NCBI GenBank assembly: GCA_947627795.1
Contig: CANQXJ010000012.1
Span: 1-44,802, forward strand
DNA length: 44,802 nucleotides
From: an uncultured Clostridia bacterium
Lineage (GTDB): Bacteria > Bacillota > Clostridia > UBA1381
Direction of reading: 5' to 3'
This document shows positions 26,228-34,719 of this stretch, in pieces; positions within the stretch are counted from its first letter, which is position 1; each line of letters starts with the position of its first letter. The notes beneath the pieces were generated by a model. The model did not search any database and was not told the DNA's origin. It was given only the letters and a program-made list of their open reading frames with translations. The translations under genes were made by a program, and so were the position numbers.

Positions 26228-26256
26228 TTGAAAAAGCATACGAGATATGCTATAAT
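26228..26256 (+). promoter_or_regulatory. Upstream promoter P1 of the ddl operon
   Basis: TTGAAA (26228-26233) is 17 bp from TATAAT (26251-26256), with TGC before the -10. The spacer contains GCATA-CGAGA-TATGC, a small inverted repeat. No ORF starts close downstream, so it gives ddl a leader of about 160 nt or makes a short non-coding transcript. Confidence 0.65.
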
Positions 26257-26366
26257 AAAAAGGAATTTATAAACCGTTATATCGGCGCGATACGGGAAAA
26301 ATCTGTTTTATACGCATAATAACGACAAAATATCATAAAATTAACGGAAGTTTTACAATATAATGC

Positions 26367-26395
26367 TTGCAATATAGTTAAAAAAATTGTATTAT
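26367..26395 (+). promoter_or_regulatory. Proximal promoter P2 of the ddl operon
   Basis: TTGCAA (26367-26372) is 17 bp from TATTAT (26390-26395). It lies 27 bp upstream of the ddl ATG. Confidence 0.6.
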
Positions 26396-26421
26396 AAAGT
26401 AGTGGGAGTGTGATTTTATAT

Positions 26422-27486
26422 ATGAATAAAAAAAGCTTATGTGTAATTTTCGGCGGACAATCGCCGGAGCACGACATATCGAGAAAATCAGTTACATCTA
26501 TATTAAATAATCTTAACAAGGAAAAATACGACATTAATATAATAGGAATCACGAAAAAAGGCGCTTGGTATCTGTATACCGGCGATATTAAAAATATAGA
26601 AGGCGGCGAATGGGAGCAGGATAAGTCCAATCTGAAAAAAGCGATTCTCTCCCCCGACGCGTCGGATAAGGCGATAATCGTCTTTGACGGCGGCAAATAC
26701 GAAAAAATACATATTGACGTTGTTTTCCCGGTGCTCCACGGCGAATACGGCGAGGACGGAACGATTCAGGGACTCTTCGAGCTTTCGAATATAAGCTACG
26801 TTGGCGCGGGCGTTCTTGCATCGGCGAACGGTATGGATAAGACGTTTGCAAAGCTCGTTTTCGCGGACGCGAAGATACCGCAGGCTGACTGGGTGGTTGT
26901 GAAAAAGAGTGACGACTACGGCGAAAAAGTCGATGAGATAGAGGAAAAGCTTGGCTATCCGTGCTTTGTAAAGCCGGCGTGCACAGGCTCGTCGGTAGGA
27001 GTGGGCAAGGCTCATAACAGAGAGGAACTGCTGTCCGCGATAGAAAACGCGGCTAAGTACGGCAGAAAAATACTCGTCGAGGAAAACATAGACGGACGCG
27101 AGGTGGAATGCGCGGTGCTCGGCAACGAGGATCCCGAAGCAGCCGAGGTCGGCGAGATTTTGCCGACGGTCGAGTTTTACGATTTCGATGCGAAATATAA
27201 TGACGCCACTACAAAAACTCAAGCTCCGGCTGATATTCCGTTTGAAACGAGAGAACAGATACGCGATTACGCATTGCGCGCGTTTAAGGCTATCGACGGG
27301 ATGGGCTTGAGCCGCGTGGACTTTTTCATAAAAAACAGCGACGGAAGCGTTGTGATAAACGAGATAAACACCCTTCCCGGTTTTACTAATATCAGTATGT
27401 ATCCGAAACTTTGGGAAGCTGCGGGACTGGGCTACGGCGAGCTTCTTGACAAATTGATTGAATTGGCGGAAAAGAGGACGAAGTGA
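26422..27486 (+). CDS. ddl: D-alanine--D-alanine ligase
   Basis: Ddl makes the D-Ala-D-Ala dipeptide for the peptidoglycan stem. It is an ATP-grasp enzyme with GGQSPEHDISRKS at the N-terminus, FPVLHGEYGEDGTIQG, CFVKPACTGSSVGVGKA and INEINTLPGFTNISMYP. The omega-loop contains FYDFDAKY, the Lys-Tyr arrangement of D-Ala-D-Ala enzymes rather than VanA-type D-Lac ligases. I chose the ATG at 26422 (MNKKSL) over a GTG at 26410; GGGAG lies upstream. It is first in ddl-murI-DUF1934-ctpB and overlaps murI by one base (TGATG). Confidence 0.95.
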   Translation: MNKKSLCVIFGGQSPEHDISRKSVTSILNNLNKEKYDINIIGITKKGAWYLYTGDIKNIEGGEWEQDKSNLKKAILSPDASDKAIIVFDGGKYEKIHIDVVFPVLHGEYGEDGTIQGLFELSNISYVGAGVLASANGMDKTFAKLVFADAKIPQADWVVVKKSDDYGEKVDEIEEKLGYPCFVKPACTGSSVGVGKAHNREELLSAIENAAKYGRKILVEENIDGREVECAVLGNEDPEAAEVGEILPTVEFYDFDAKYNDATTKTQAPADIPFETREQIRDYALRAFKAIDGMGLSRVDFFIKNSDGSVVINEINTLPGFTNISMYPKLWEAAGLGYGELLDKLIELAEKRTK

Positions 27487-28295
27487 TGAATAACAGGAGC
27501 ATCGGCGTTTTCGATTCCGGCTTGGGTGGTCTTACAGCGGTTAAACAGATTATGAAGGAGCTTCCGAACGAAAACATAATCTATTTCGGCGACACGGGAA
27601 GAGTGCCCTACGGCACGCGTTCTCGTGATACGATTTTAAAATACACGCGCGGCGATATAAGATTTTTGAAAACATTTGACGTTAAGATGATTGTTATAGC
27701 GTGCGGAACGGCAAGCTCCGCAGCGCTTCCCGCAATAAAGGACGAGTTTGATATTCCTATCGTGGGCGTTATCGACGCGGCTGTTTACGCGGCAGTGAGA
27801 TCGACGAAAAATAAAAAAATCGGCGTTATCGGCACTCAGGGAACAATAAAAAGCGGAGAGTATGAAAAGCAGATCAAGGCGTACGATTCCGAAATGCAGG
27901 TGTTTAACCGCGCTTGCCCAATGTTTGTGCCTCTCGTGGAAAACGGCTATTTCGATTCACCTGTAACGAAGCTGCTCGTTGAGGAATATCTTGAGGAGAT
28001 CCGAAGCGCGGGAGTTGACACGCTGATTTTGGGCTGCACGCATTATCCGCTGCTCGCAAAAACGATAAGCGAGTATATGGGAGACGGCGTAACGCTTATA
28101 AATCCCGGCGCGGAGGTTGCGAAATACCTCAAAAAGAAGCTTGCGGGCGAAACGGCGCACAGCGGCAAGACCGACAAAACGCAGTATCACTATTATGTAA
28201 GCGACGACATTGCCGGTTTCGAGCAGCTCGGCGGAATTTTTCTCGAACGCGAAATAAACGGACAGGTAACGAAGATAGATATTGAAAAATATTGA
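27486..28295 (+). CDS. murI: Glutamate racemase
   Basis: MurI supplies D-glutamate for peptidoglycan. The two catalytic cysteines lie in IACGTASSA and LGCTHYPLL, and the N-terminal VFDSGLGGLTAVKQI holds the acidic partner. The order ddl-murI groups two D-amino-acid steps of wall synthesis. The ATG at 27486 shares its A with the ddl stop codon. The 3' end overlaps the next gene. Confidence 0.95.
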   Translation: MNNRSIGVFDSGLGGLTAVKQIMKELPNENIIYFGDTGRVPYGTRSRDTILKYTRGDIRFLKTFDVKMIVIACGTASSAALPAIKDEFDIPIVGVIDAAVYAAVRSTKNKKIGVIGTQGTIKSGEYEKQIKAYDSEMQVFNRACPMFVPLVENGYFDSPVTKLLVEEYLEEIRSAGVDTLILGCTHYPLLAKTISEYMGDGVTLINPGAEVAKYLKKKLAGETAHSGKTDKTQYHYYVSDDIAGFEQLGGIFLEREINGQVTKIDIEKY

Positions 28296-28707
28296 TGTTA
28301 TGTATGAAATTGAAGTAAAAAACAAGCAGATTTTTGACGGACAAACCGCTGTTGCAGAGGAAAAAGCCGAATGTACGCTTGATTTTCGCGGTAAAAAGAT
28401 ATATATTATATATAAGTCGGATGACGGCGACGGCGAGGAAATTAAAACAGCGATAATTATAAGTGAAGGCAAGACTGTTATAAGGCGAAGCGGCTATATA
28501 AATTCAACTATGGTATACCGTGTCGGCGAGGAAACAGTATTTCCTTATGAAACTCCGTACGGAGACATTTTGATGCGGCTGTTCACTGAGGAAATCGACT
28601 ACGATTTCACACAGAGCGGCGGCAGGCTGAAGCTCATATACACATTGGATGCGCATAATGAAAAATATTCAAATGATATGACAATTACAGTGAGGGAGAT
28701 ATTATGA
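28282..28707 (+). CDS. DUF1934 family beta-barrel protein
   Basis: A 141-aa protein of the DUF1934 (YwiB-like) family, of unknown function and probably lipocalin-like. It has strong strand periodicity, the late motif GGRLKLIYTLD and the usual NDMTITVREI ending. A TTG at 28282 gives MKNIDVMYEIEVKNKQ, which lines up with the family N-terminus, and overlaps murI by 14 nt. An ATG at 28300 is the alternative. No clear ribosome site favours either. Its position between murI and ctpB with overlaps on both sides indicates translational coupling. Confidence 0.75.
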   Translation: MKNIDVMYEIEVKNKQIFDGQTAVAEEKAECTLDFRGKKIYIIYKSDDGDGEEIKTAIIISEGKTVIRRSGYINSTMVYRVGEETVFPYETPYGDILMRLFTEEIDYDFTQSGGRLKLIYTLDAHNEKYSNDMTITVREIL

Positions 28708-30206
28708 AATTAAAAAAATCAATATCCGCATTTTTAGCCGGCGTACTCCTTTTTTTACCCGCGTCATACGCGTCGGCTGAATGGATAAAAAAAACGGGAG
28801 AAAAAGAACAGACGCAGACTGAGGAGCAGGAGGCAGCTCCCGCGGAGGAACGCTTCAGCACCGAATACCGGGCATATGATGACATATCCGAATTCGTATC
28901 GGAAAAATATATCGACGATACGCTTTCAAAGGACGATATATTCAAGAAGGGGTTATCCGAGCTTCTCAGCGGCAATAAAACGCTGCTGGTTAATCTCTTA
29001 AAAGCTATGGCTGACAGTTTGGACGATTACAGCGAATTCTACACCTATGAAGAATACATGGAATATCAAAGTAACATGAACAATGCCTTTTACGGTATAG
29101 GCGTAACACTCGAGAAGCAGGACCAATATATTGTAATAGCGGATTTTACGGAAAACAGCGGTGCGAAGGAAGCCGGACTGATGATTGGCGACAAAATAGT
29201 TGAGGTAAACGGCGCAGACGTAACGGGCATGGAAATTGAGGAGGTAAGGAATAAAATTATCGGCGAGATTAACACAACCGTGAACGTTACGGTTCTTCGC
29301 GGTGACAGCCGAATGGAGTTCAATATAATGCGTTCGGCGGTAAATCAAAGCACAGTTACCGGCGGGATACTCGTAGGCAATATAGGATACGTGAAAATCA
29401 CCTCTTTCGGTAATGACACCGCGTCGGAGTTTGCCAATATACTTGAATTTTTTAGAGGAAATAACGTAAAAAAAATAATTCTTGATTTAAGAAACAATCC
29501 CGGCGGTCTTGTAATCGCTGCTGTTAATATCGCGGAAATGATTGTGCCTAAAGGAAAAATTATCGATGTTTCATTCCGCGAGGAAAAATACAACACAACA
29601 TATAATTCGGCTTTGGAAAATAAAGAATTTGATATTTTAACGCTCGTAAACGAGAACACGGCGAGCTCGTCCGAAATCCTCGCAAGCGCTATTCAAGACT
29701 CCGGCGTGGGACGTCTAATAGGTAAAAAGACATACGGAAAAGCGGTAATTCAGCAGCCGTTTGCGCTGGATAACGGCATGGTTCTCAAAATTACCATAGG
29801 ACAGTATCTCACAAGGAACGGAAATGAAATAAATAAAATAGGATTAACTCCCGACATAGAGATTGAAAACGGTTTAAAGCCTATAGATCCTTCGCAGTAC
29901 ACGTCGTTTGACTACAGCACACGTTACTCAATCGGTCAGAGCGGAGACGGCGTAAAAGCGGCGAAAGAAAAGCTGTATATGCTTGGTTTATACAATGATT
30001 CATTAAACGGAAATGTATATACGAAGCCGCTTCAGGACGCGGTAAAGAGTTTTCAGCAGGGGCACGATTTGGTTCCGAGCGGAATAATAGATATAGCTAC
30101 TCAATCAGCGATAGACAAAGCGTTTTCACAGCTCGAAACTACCGATGATTTGCAGTTAGAACACGCGTATGAACTGTTCGGCGGAAAGGCAAGCGATTTA
30201 TACTAA
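28704..30206 (+). CDS. ctpB: C-terminal processing peptidase (S41) with PG-binding domain
   Basis: A secreted PDZ protease of the CtpA/CtpB type. The 500-aa protein has a signal peptide (1-24), an acidic spacer, a PDZ domain (about 125-210), the S41 core (220-390) and a C-terminal peptidoglycan-binding repeat (about 407-475, GQSGDGVKAAKEKLYMLGLY). The probable Ser-Lys dyad is Ser321 (NTASSSEI) and Lys346 (TYGKAVIQ), 25 residues apart as in E. coli Tsp. In Bacillus CtpB cuts SpoIVFA together with SpoIVB to trigger sigma-K; spoIVB is present at 21, but a vegetative wall role is also possible. It overlaps DUF1934 by 4 nt. Confidence 0.92.
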   Translation: MKLKKSISAFLAGVLLFLPASYASAEWIKKTGEKEQTQTEEQEAAPAEERFSTEYRAYDDISEFVSEKYIDDTLSKDDIFKKGLSELLSGNKTLLVNLLKAMADSLDDYSEFYTYEEYMEYQSNMNNAFYGIGVTLEKQDQYIVIADFTENSGAKEAGLMIGDKIVEVNGADVTGMEIEEVRNKIIGEINTTVNVTVLRGDSRMEFNIMRSAVNQSTVTGGILVGNIGYVKITSFGNDTASEFANILEFFRGNNVKKIILDLRNNPGGLVIAAVNIAEMIVPKGKIIDVSFREEKYNTTYNSALENKEFDILTLVNENTASSSEILASAIQDSGVGRLIGKKTYGKAVIQQPFALDNGMVLKITIGQYLTRNGNEINKIGLTPDIEIENGLKPIDPSQYTSFDYSTRYSIGQSGDGVKAAKEKLYMLGLYNDSLNGNVYTKPLQDAVKSFQQGHDLVPSGIIDIATQSAIDKAFSQLETTDDLQLEHAYELFGGKASDLY

Positions 30207-30290
30207 CTTTTTAACCTATTCCGAAGGCTCTTTAATTAGATTGCCGTATAATACAAAACAACGGTAGATTCATGGCTCATATTCATAACG

Positions 30291-30328
30291 CTAAACGGCT
30301 GATACCGCTAAAGGTTCAGCCGTTTTTC
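30291..30328 (+). terminator. Intrinsic terminator of ddl-ctpB
   Basis: AAACGGCTGA (30293-30302) pairs with TCAGCCGTTT (30316-30325) and runs into TTTTTC. It lies about 85 bp after the ctpB stop. Confidence 0.85.
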
Positions 30329-30366
30329 AATATATATTCCTCAATTTTTCGGACTTTTACTGCGTC

Positions 30367-30939
30367 TTACAATTCAACTATAATCTCATCCATTCCGCGT
30401 TTGGGCACATTTACCGTTCCGTTTTCGTCGATAAAATATTTCACATTACCGTTTTCCATCTCAACGGCTTTGCTTTTCTGTGCGGGATAACCAAGCGCAA
30501 GTAAATACGTGAGCGCGTATTTCTCCGGCAGCTTTAACAGATCCGACAGAGTCGCACGGTCTATCGCGCCGAGCCAGCAGGTCGCTATTCCCTCTTCCTC
30601 AGCCGCGAGCATCATATTCGTAACAGCCGCTCCCGCGTCCGTTTCAAACATTCCGTTCGGTTTTATTTCCTTATCGCCGAGCACCGCTATATACGCCGCG
30701 GGACGCTCTCCTTCCTTCGGCGCGCCGTCCGCGAGGTAGCCCGCCCATTTTATCGACGGGAACACCGCGTCAAGCTTTTCCTCGTCGTCGATCACCGCGA
30801 ATTTAAGCGGCTGCATGTTTGCGCCAAACGCAGCCATTCTCGCGCAGTCAACGAGCTTTAAAAGCGTTTCCTTTTCTATTTTCTCACGGCTGAATTTACG
30901 TATCGTGCGTCTTTTCATTATTGCCTCGTATACTGTCAT
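30367..30939 (-). CDS. Nitroreductase family FMN protein
   Basis: A 190-aa NAD(P)H-dependent flavin protein of the nitroreductase superfamily. It has KRRTIRKFSREKIEKETL at the N-terminus (phosphate-binding Arg-Arg), the central MQPLKFAVI and the GIATCWLGAID stretch. The physiological substrate cannot be read from sequence; quinones, nitro-compounds or flavins are typical. GAGGAG precedes the ATG. It diverges from the decarboxylase-like gene, with promoters back to back. Confidence 0.85.
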   Translation of the reverse strand: MTVYEAIMKRRTIRKFSREKIEKETLLKLVDCARMAAFGANMQPLKFAVIDDEEKLDAVFPSIKWAGYLADGAPKEGERPAAYIAVLGDKEIKPNGMFETDAGAAVTNMMLAAEEEGIATCWLGAIDRATLSDLLKLPEKYALTYLLALGYPAQKSKAVEMENGNVKYFIDENGTVNVPKRGMDEIIVEL

Positions 30940-30967
30940 TTTCGTTTTCTCCTCTCATTTTTTCTCT

Positions 30968-30996
30968 ATTTTATCACAATTATATTAAATTTTCAA
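30968..30996 (-). promoter_or_regulatory. Sigma-A promoter of the nitroreductase gene
   Basis: On the minus strand TTGAAA (30991-30996) is 17 bp from TAAAAT (30968-30973), with TGA before the -10. Confidence 0.7.
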
Positions 30997-31004
30997 CGAA
31001 AACC

Positions 31005-31033
31005 TTTACATATGTTCGTTTTTTTTATATAAT
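31005..31033 (+). promoter_or_regulatory. Sigma-A promoter of the decarboxylase-family gene and recD2
   Basis: TTTACA (31005-31010) is 17 bp from TATAAT (31028-31033). Its -35 box is only 8 bp from that of the divergent nitroreductase promoter. Confidence 0.75.
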
Positions 31034-31063
31034 TAAGAGAGAAAAAATTTACGGAGAGGAAAA

Positions 31064-32422
31064 ATGAACGCGCCGTTATATAATAAATTAATCGAATACC
31101 ACAAAAAAAACAGAATATCCTTCGCCATGCCCGGACACAAAAACGGGCGCGGACTTGCGGAGGATCTGATTTGCTGCGACGTGACCGAGCTGGACGAGAC
31201 CGACGATCTTCACCGTCCGCGCGAGGCGGTAAAGGAAGCGCAGCGGCTTCTCGCAAGGCTTTACGGAGCGGAGAAAAGCTATATCCTGACCTGCGGCTCG
31301 ACCGCCGGAATACAGGCGGCGATTACGGCTGCTTTAAATCCCGGCGAAACGCTTTTGGCGGCTTCGGATTGCCATATGAGCGTGATAAACACCTGCGCTC
31401 TGAGCGGAGTAAAACTTCGGATCATACCGCGCGTGGTCGATAAGGAGTTTCTTATACCGTCCGGCGCGGTTGAAATTGAGGGTATGCTTGACAAGTACAG
31501 CGATATAAAAGCCTTTCTCGTCACGTCGCCGAACTATTACGGGATATGCGCGGACGTTGCCGAGCTTGCGGACACTTGCCATTCGCGCGGTATACCGCTG
31601 CTCGTTGACGAGGCGCACGGCGCGCACTTTATCGCAGACGAGCGCCTGCCCGAAAGCGCGGCTCCTATCGCGGACGCGGTCTGCCAGAGCGCGCATAAGA
31701 CGCTGAACGCCTTGACCGGCGCGGCGTATCTGCATGTTAACGGAAATCTCATAAACCGCTCGAGATTGGAGAGCGCGCTGTCGATGTTCCAGACCTCCAG
31801 CCCGTCATACGGCATAGCCGCGTCGGCGGACACTGCGCGCGCGGAGCTTGAAACCGGCGGAGGCTGGAAACGCGCGGTTGATTTGGCGGCGGAATTTAAG
31901 CGTGCGGTTTCGGGAAACACTAAAATAATAGCTCTTGAAAACGACGATAAAACGCGAATAGTTCTAAACTTTGGCGCGTACGACATAACCGGTTTTAATG
32001 TAAGTAAAGAATTATCCGAAAAATACGGCATAGATATTGAAATGGCTGATTTAACAAACATTGTTCTGATCGTCACGCCGTCGAACAGCGCGGAGGATTT
32101 TGCGGTTTTGTTTGACGCGCTGTGGCAAATCACGCGTGGCTTGAAGAGAAAAGAACAGCCGCTTAAAATCGAGCAGCCGCCCGTATGCGGGGACATTATC
32201 GATCCTAAAGCGGCATTTTTCGGCGGGAGCGAAGCAATACAATTTACAGAAAGCGAGGACCGCGTTTCCTGCCGCACAGTAACGGCGTATCCGCCCGGAA
32301 CGCCGATAATTCTCACGGGCGAAAAAATCACCCGCGAAGCGATAGAATATATAAGTTATCTTCAAAACATCGGCGCGGAGATAACGGGAACGGAAAACGG
32401 AGAAATCGAGGTGCTCAAATGA
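31064..32422 (+). CDS. Orn/Lys/Arg decarboxylase family PLP protein
   Basis: A fold-type I PLP enzyme of the arginine/lysine/ornithine decarboxylase family, giving polyamine precursors if active on those substrates. The 452-aa protein has FAMPGHKNGRG, TCGSTAGIQAAI, LVDEAHGAHF and the PLP lysine in QSAHKTLNALTG. It is of the short B. subtilis SpeA/YaaO class. Substrate choice cannot be assigned by eye. GGAGAGG precedes the ATG. Its last 4 nt (ATGA) overlap recD2. Confidence 0.85.
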   Translation: MNAPLYNKLIEYHKKNRISFAMPGHKNGRGLAEDLICCDVTELDETDDLHRPREAVKEAQRLLARLYGAEKSYILTCGSTAGIQAAITAALNPGETLLAASDCHMSVINTCALSGVKLRIIPRVVDKEFLIPSGAVEIEGMLDKYSDIKAFLVTSPNYYGICADVAELADTCHSRGIPLLVDEAHGAHFIADERLPESAAPIADAVCQSAHKTLNALTGAAYLHVNGNLINRSRLESALSMFQTSSPSYGIAASADTARAELETGGGWKRAVDLAAEFKRAVSGNTKIIALENDDKTRIVLNFGAYDITGFNVSKELSEKYGIDIEMADLTNIVLIVTPSNSAEDFAVLFDALWQITRGLKRKEQPLKIEQPPVCGDIIDPKAAFFGGSEAIQFTESEDRVSCRTVTAYPPGTPIILTGEKITREAIEYISYLQNIGAEITGTENGEIEVLK

Positions 32423-34650
32423 ACGAGGGAATAACCGTAACGGGCACAATTGACGAAATAATATTTGCAAATCCCGACAACGGCTACATGATATGCATGA
32501 TCGACAGCGCCGAGGAAGGACTGTTCACCGCCACCGGCTATATGCCCTACGTGACCGAGGGCGAGCGCGTAGCACTCACGGGCGGCTGGGTGACGCATCC
32601 CGACTACGGCGAGCAGTTTAAAATAGTCTACTACGAAACAATAATGCCTTCGGACGAGGATTCCATTTTAAAATATCTCTCGTCCGGCATAATAAAGGGC
32701 ATACGCGAAATGACGGCGAAAAAACTCGTCGAATATTTCGGCGCGGATATCTTTAACATCATGCTGACTCAGCCCGAACGGCTTGCCGAAATAAAGGGAA
32801 TAAGCCCCGACAAGGCGAAGAAAATCGGAGAGGCGTACAGCGAGCTGCAGTCGGTGCAGGGAATTGTAATGTTTTTGCAGCAATATAACGTTTCCGCGAA
32901 CATGGCTGTGAAGGTGCATAACGTGCTCGGCTCGGGCGCGGTGGACGCGATAAAGGCAAATCCTTATATACTCGCGGACAGAGTTGAGGGGATCGGATTT
33001 AAAATCTCGGACACGATCGCGTTCAACATGGGCGTGCCGAAGAACAGCTCGTTCCGTATCCGTTCGGGAATCAAGTATATAATGCAGGAAGCCGCCTACA
33101 CGAGCGGTCACACATATCTCCCGAAGCAGGTTCTTATCGAGCACGCGGTCTATACGCTCGGAGTGGAAGAAAACGAGGCAGAATCGGCTCTCGCGGAGCT
33201 TGTCGCGGAGCGCTCTGTTTTCCCCGACCGCGTTGAAAACACCGACGTGTGCTATCTTTTCGGCTATTACGACGCGGAAATATACATCGCGCGCCGCCTT
33301 TATTCGATGGCGAACCACACGCCGAAATTCACACTCACGGAAAAGAAAGCGGAAGCGGCGATCGACGATATTGAAACCGAGCAGGAGATCGAGCTTGCTC
33401 CGGAGCAGCGCGACGCGGCGTATACCGCGCTCACGTCCGACTGCATGGTTCTGACCGGAGGGCCCGGCACCGGCAAAACAACAACGATAAACACCATCAT
33501 AGAGCTTTTAGAAAGCCTTAAGCTTTCGATCGCGCTCGCCGCGCCCACGGGCAGAGCGGCGAAAAGACTCAGCGAGGTAACGGGACGCGAAGCGAAAACA
33601 ATTCACCGTCTGCTCGGTACGCAGATGAAATCGGGCGGAGTTCACACGTTTGTCCACAACGAGGAAAATCCGCTGACTGCCGATGTTATTATTCTTGACG
33701 AGGTAAGCATGGTCGACACACTTCTTATGTCGTCGTTCTTAAAAGCCGTAAAATACGGAGCGCGGCTAATACTCGTCGGCGATGCGGACCAGCTCCCCTC
33801 GGTCGGCGCGGGTAACGTTCTGCGCGACATAGTTGAGAGCGGGGTCGTGCCGGTCATTAAGCTCACGAAAATTTTCCGCCAGGCGGAGGAAAGTCTTATA
33901 ATCGTAAACGCGCACAGAATAAACCGCGGTGAGCTGCCGGATCTATCCTCGAAAACGAGCGATTTCTTCTTCCTGCGCCGCAATAACGCGGAGCAGGCGG
34001 CGTACACGATAGCCGATTTATACAAGAACCGTCTGCCGAAAAGCTACGGCGTCAATCCGGTAACGGATATACAAATCATCTCGCCGACAAAAAAAGGCGT
34101 TACGGGAACAGTCAGCCTTAATAAACTGCTGCAGCTTCATATAAATCCCCCTTCAACGATAAAAGCGGAGCACTCCTACGGCGGCACGGTTTTCCGCGTC
34201 GGCGATAAGGTGATGCAGACGAAAAACAACTACGACATGATCTATTCCCGCATCGACGGCGAGGATGGCATGGGTATTTTCAACGGCGATATGGGAATTA
34301 TAAAGGAAATCAGCGAGCCGGACAAGTGCATGACGATAGTGTTCGACGAGGACAAGGAGGTAGACTATCCCTTCGCCGCACTCGACGAGCTTGATCTGGC
34401 GTACGCAGTGACGGTGCACAAGAGCCAGGGCAACGAGTTCCCGTTTGTGCTGATGCCCGTATGCAGCTTTTCGCCGATGCTTATGAACAGGAACTTATTA
34501 TACACAGCCGTGACAAGAGCGAAGGATATGGCGGTGCTTGTGGGAAGCGAGATCACAATACGGAACATGACGCTCAGCACCCGCTTTGACGACAGATTTA
34601 CAGGGTTGGGCGAGAAATTAAACATAATGAAAAACAGCGTAAAATCATAA
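32419..34650 (+). CDS. recD2: SF1B helicase RecD2
   Basis: RecD2 is a 5'-3' DNA helicase that acts without RecBC in repair of double-strand breaks and stalled forks. At 743 aa it carries the long N-terminal region (OB-like and helix-hairpin-helix segments such as GISPDKAKKIGEAYSEL) of RecD2. The helicase core follows: Walker A TGGPGTGKTTT near residue 350, LDEVSMVD, VGDADQLPSVGAG, LTKIFRQ, and the late AVTVHKSQGNEFP and LLYTAVTRAK. The start overlaps the previous stop by 4 nt. The stop codon lies in a sequence resembling the repeat-element end (34642-34653). Confidence 0.94.
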   Translation: MNEGITVTGTIDEIIFANPDNGYMICMIDSAEEGLFTATGYMPYVTEGERVALTGGWVTHPDYGEQFKIVYYETIMPSDEDSILKYLSSGIIKGIREMTAKKLVEYFGADIFNIMLTQPERLAEIKGISPDKAKKIGEAYSELQSVQGIVMFLQQYNVSANMAVKVHNVLGSGAVDAIKANPYILADRVEGIGFKISDTIAFNMGVPKNSSFRIRSGIKYIMQEAAYTSGHTYLPKQVLIEHAVYTLGVEENEAESALAELVAERSVFPDRVENTDVCYLFGYYDAEIYIARRLYSMANHTPKFTLTEKKAEAAIDDIETEQEIELAPEQRDAAYTALTSDCMVLTGGPGTGKTTTINTIIELLESLKLSIALAAPTGRAAKRLSEVTGREAKTIHRLLGTQMKSGGVHTFVHNEENPLTADVIILDEVSMVDTLLMSSFLKAVKYGARLILVGDADQLPSVGAGNVLRDIVESGVVPVIKLTKIFRQAEESLIIVNAHRINRGELPDLSSKTSDFFFLRRNNAEQAAYTIADLYKNRLPKSYGVNPVTDIQIISPTKKGVTGTVSLNKLLQLHINPPSTIKAEHSYGGTVFRVGDKVMQTKNNYDMIYSRIDGEDGMGIFNGDMGIIKEISEPDKCMTIVFDEDKEVDYPFAALDELDLAYAVTVHKSQGNEFPFVLMPVCSFSPMLMNRNLLYTAVTRAKDMAVLVGSEITIRNMTLSTRFDDRFTGLGEKLNIMKNSVKS

Positions 34651-34659
34651 TTTGACAGC

Positions 34660-34691
34660 AAATATACCCATGGTTTCCCATGGGTATATTT
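34660..34691. terminator. Bidirectional terminator between recD2 and the DUF4179 gene
   Basis: A perfect 14-bp inverted repeat, AAATATACCCATGG (34660-34673) with CCATGGGTATATTT (34678-34691), has a TTTC loop. T-rich sequence follows it on the plus strand. Confidence 0.8.
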
Positions 34692-34719
34692 TATCAAATC
34701 TCCAAAAATTCATCAGGAT

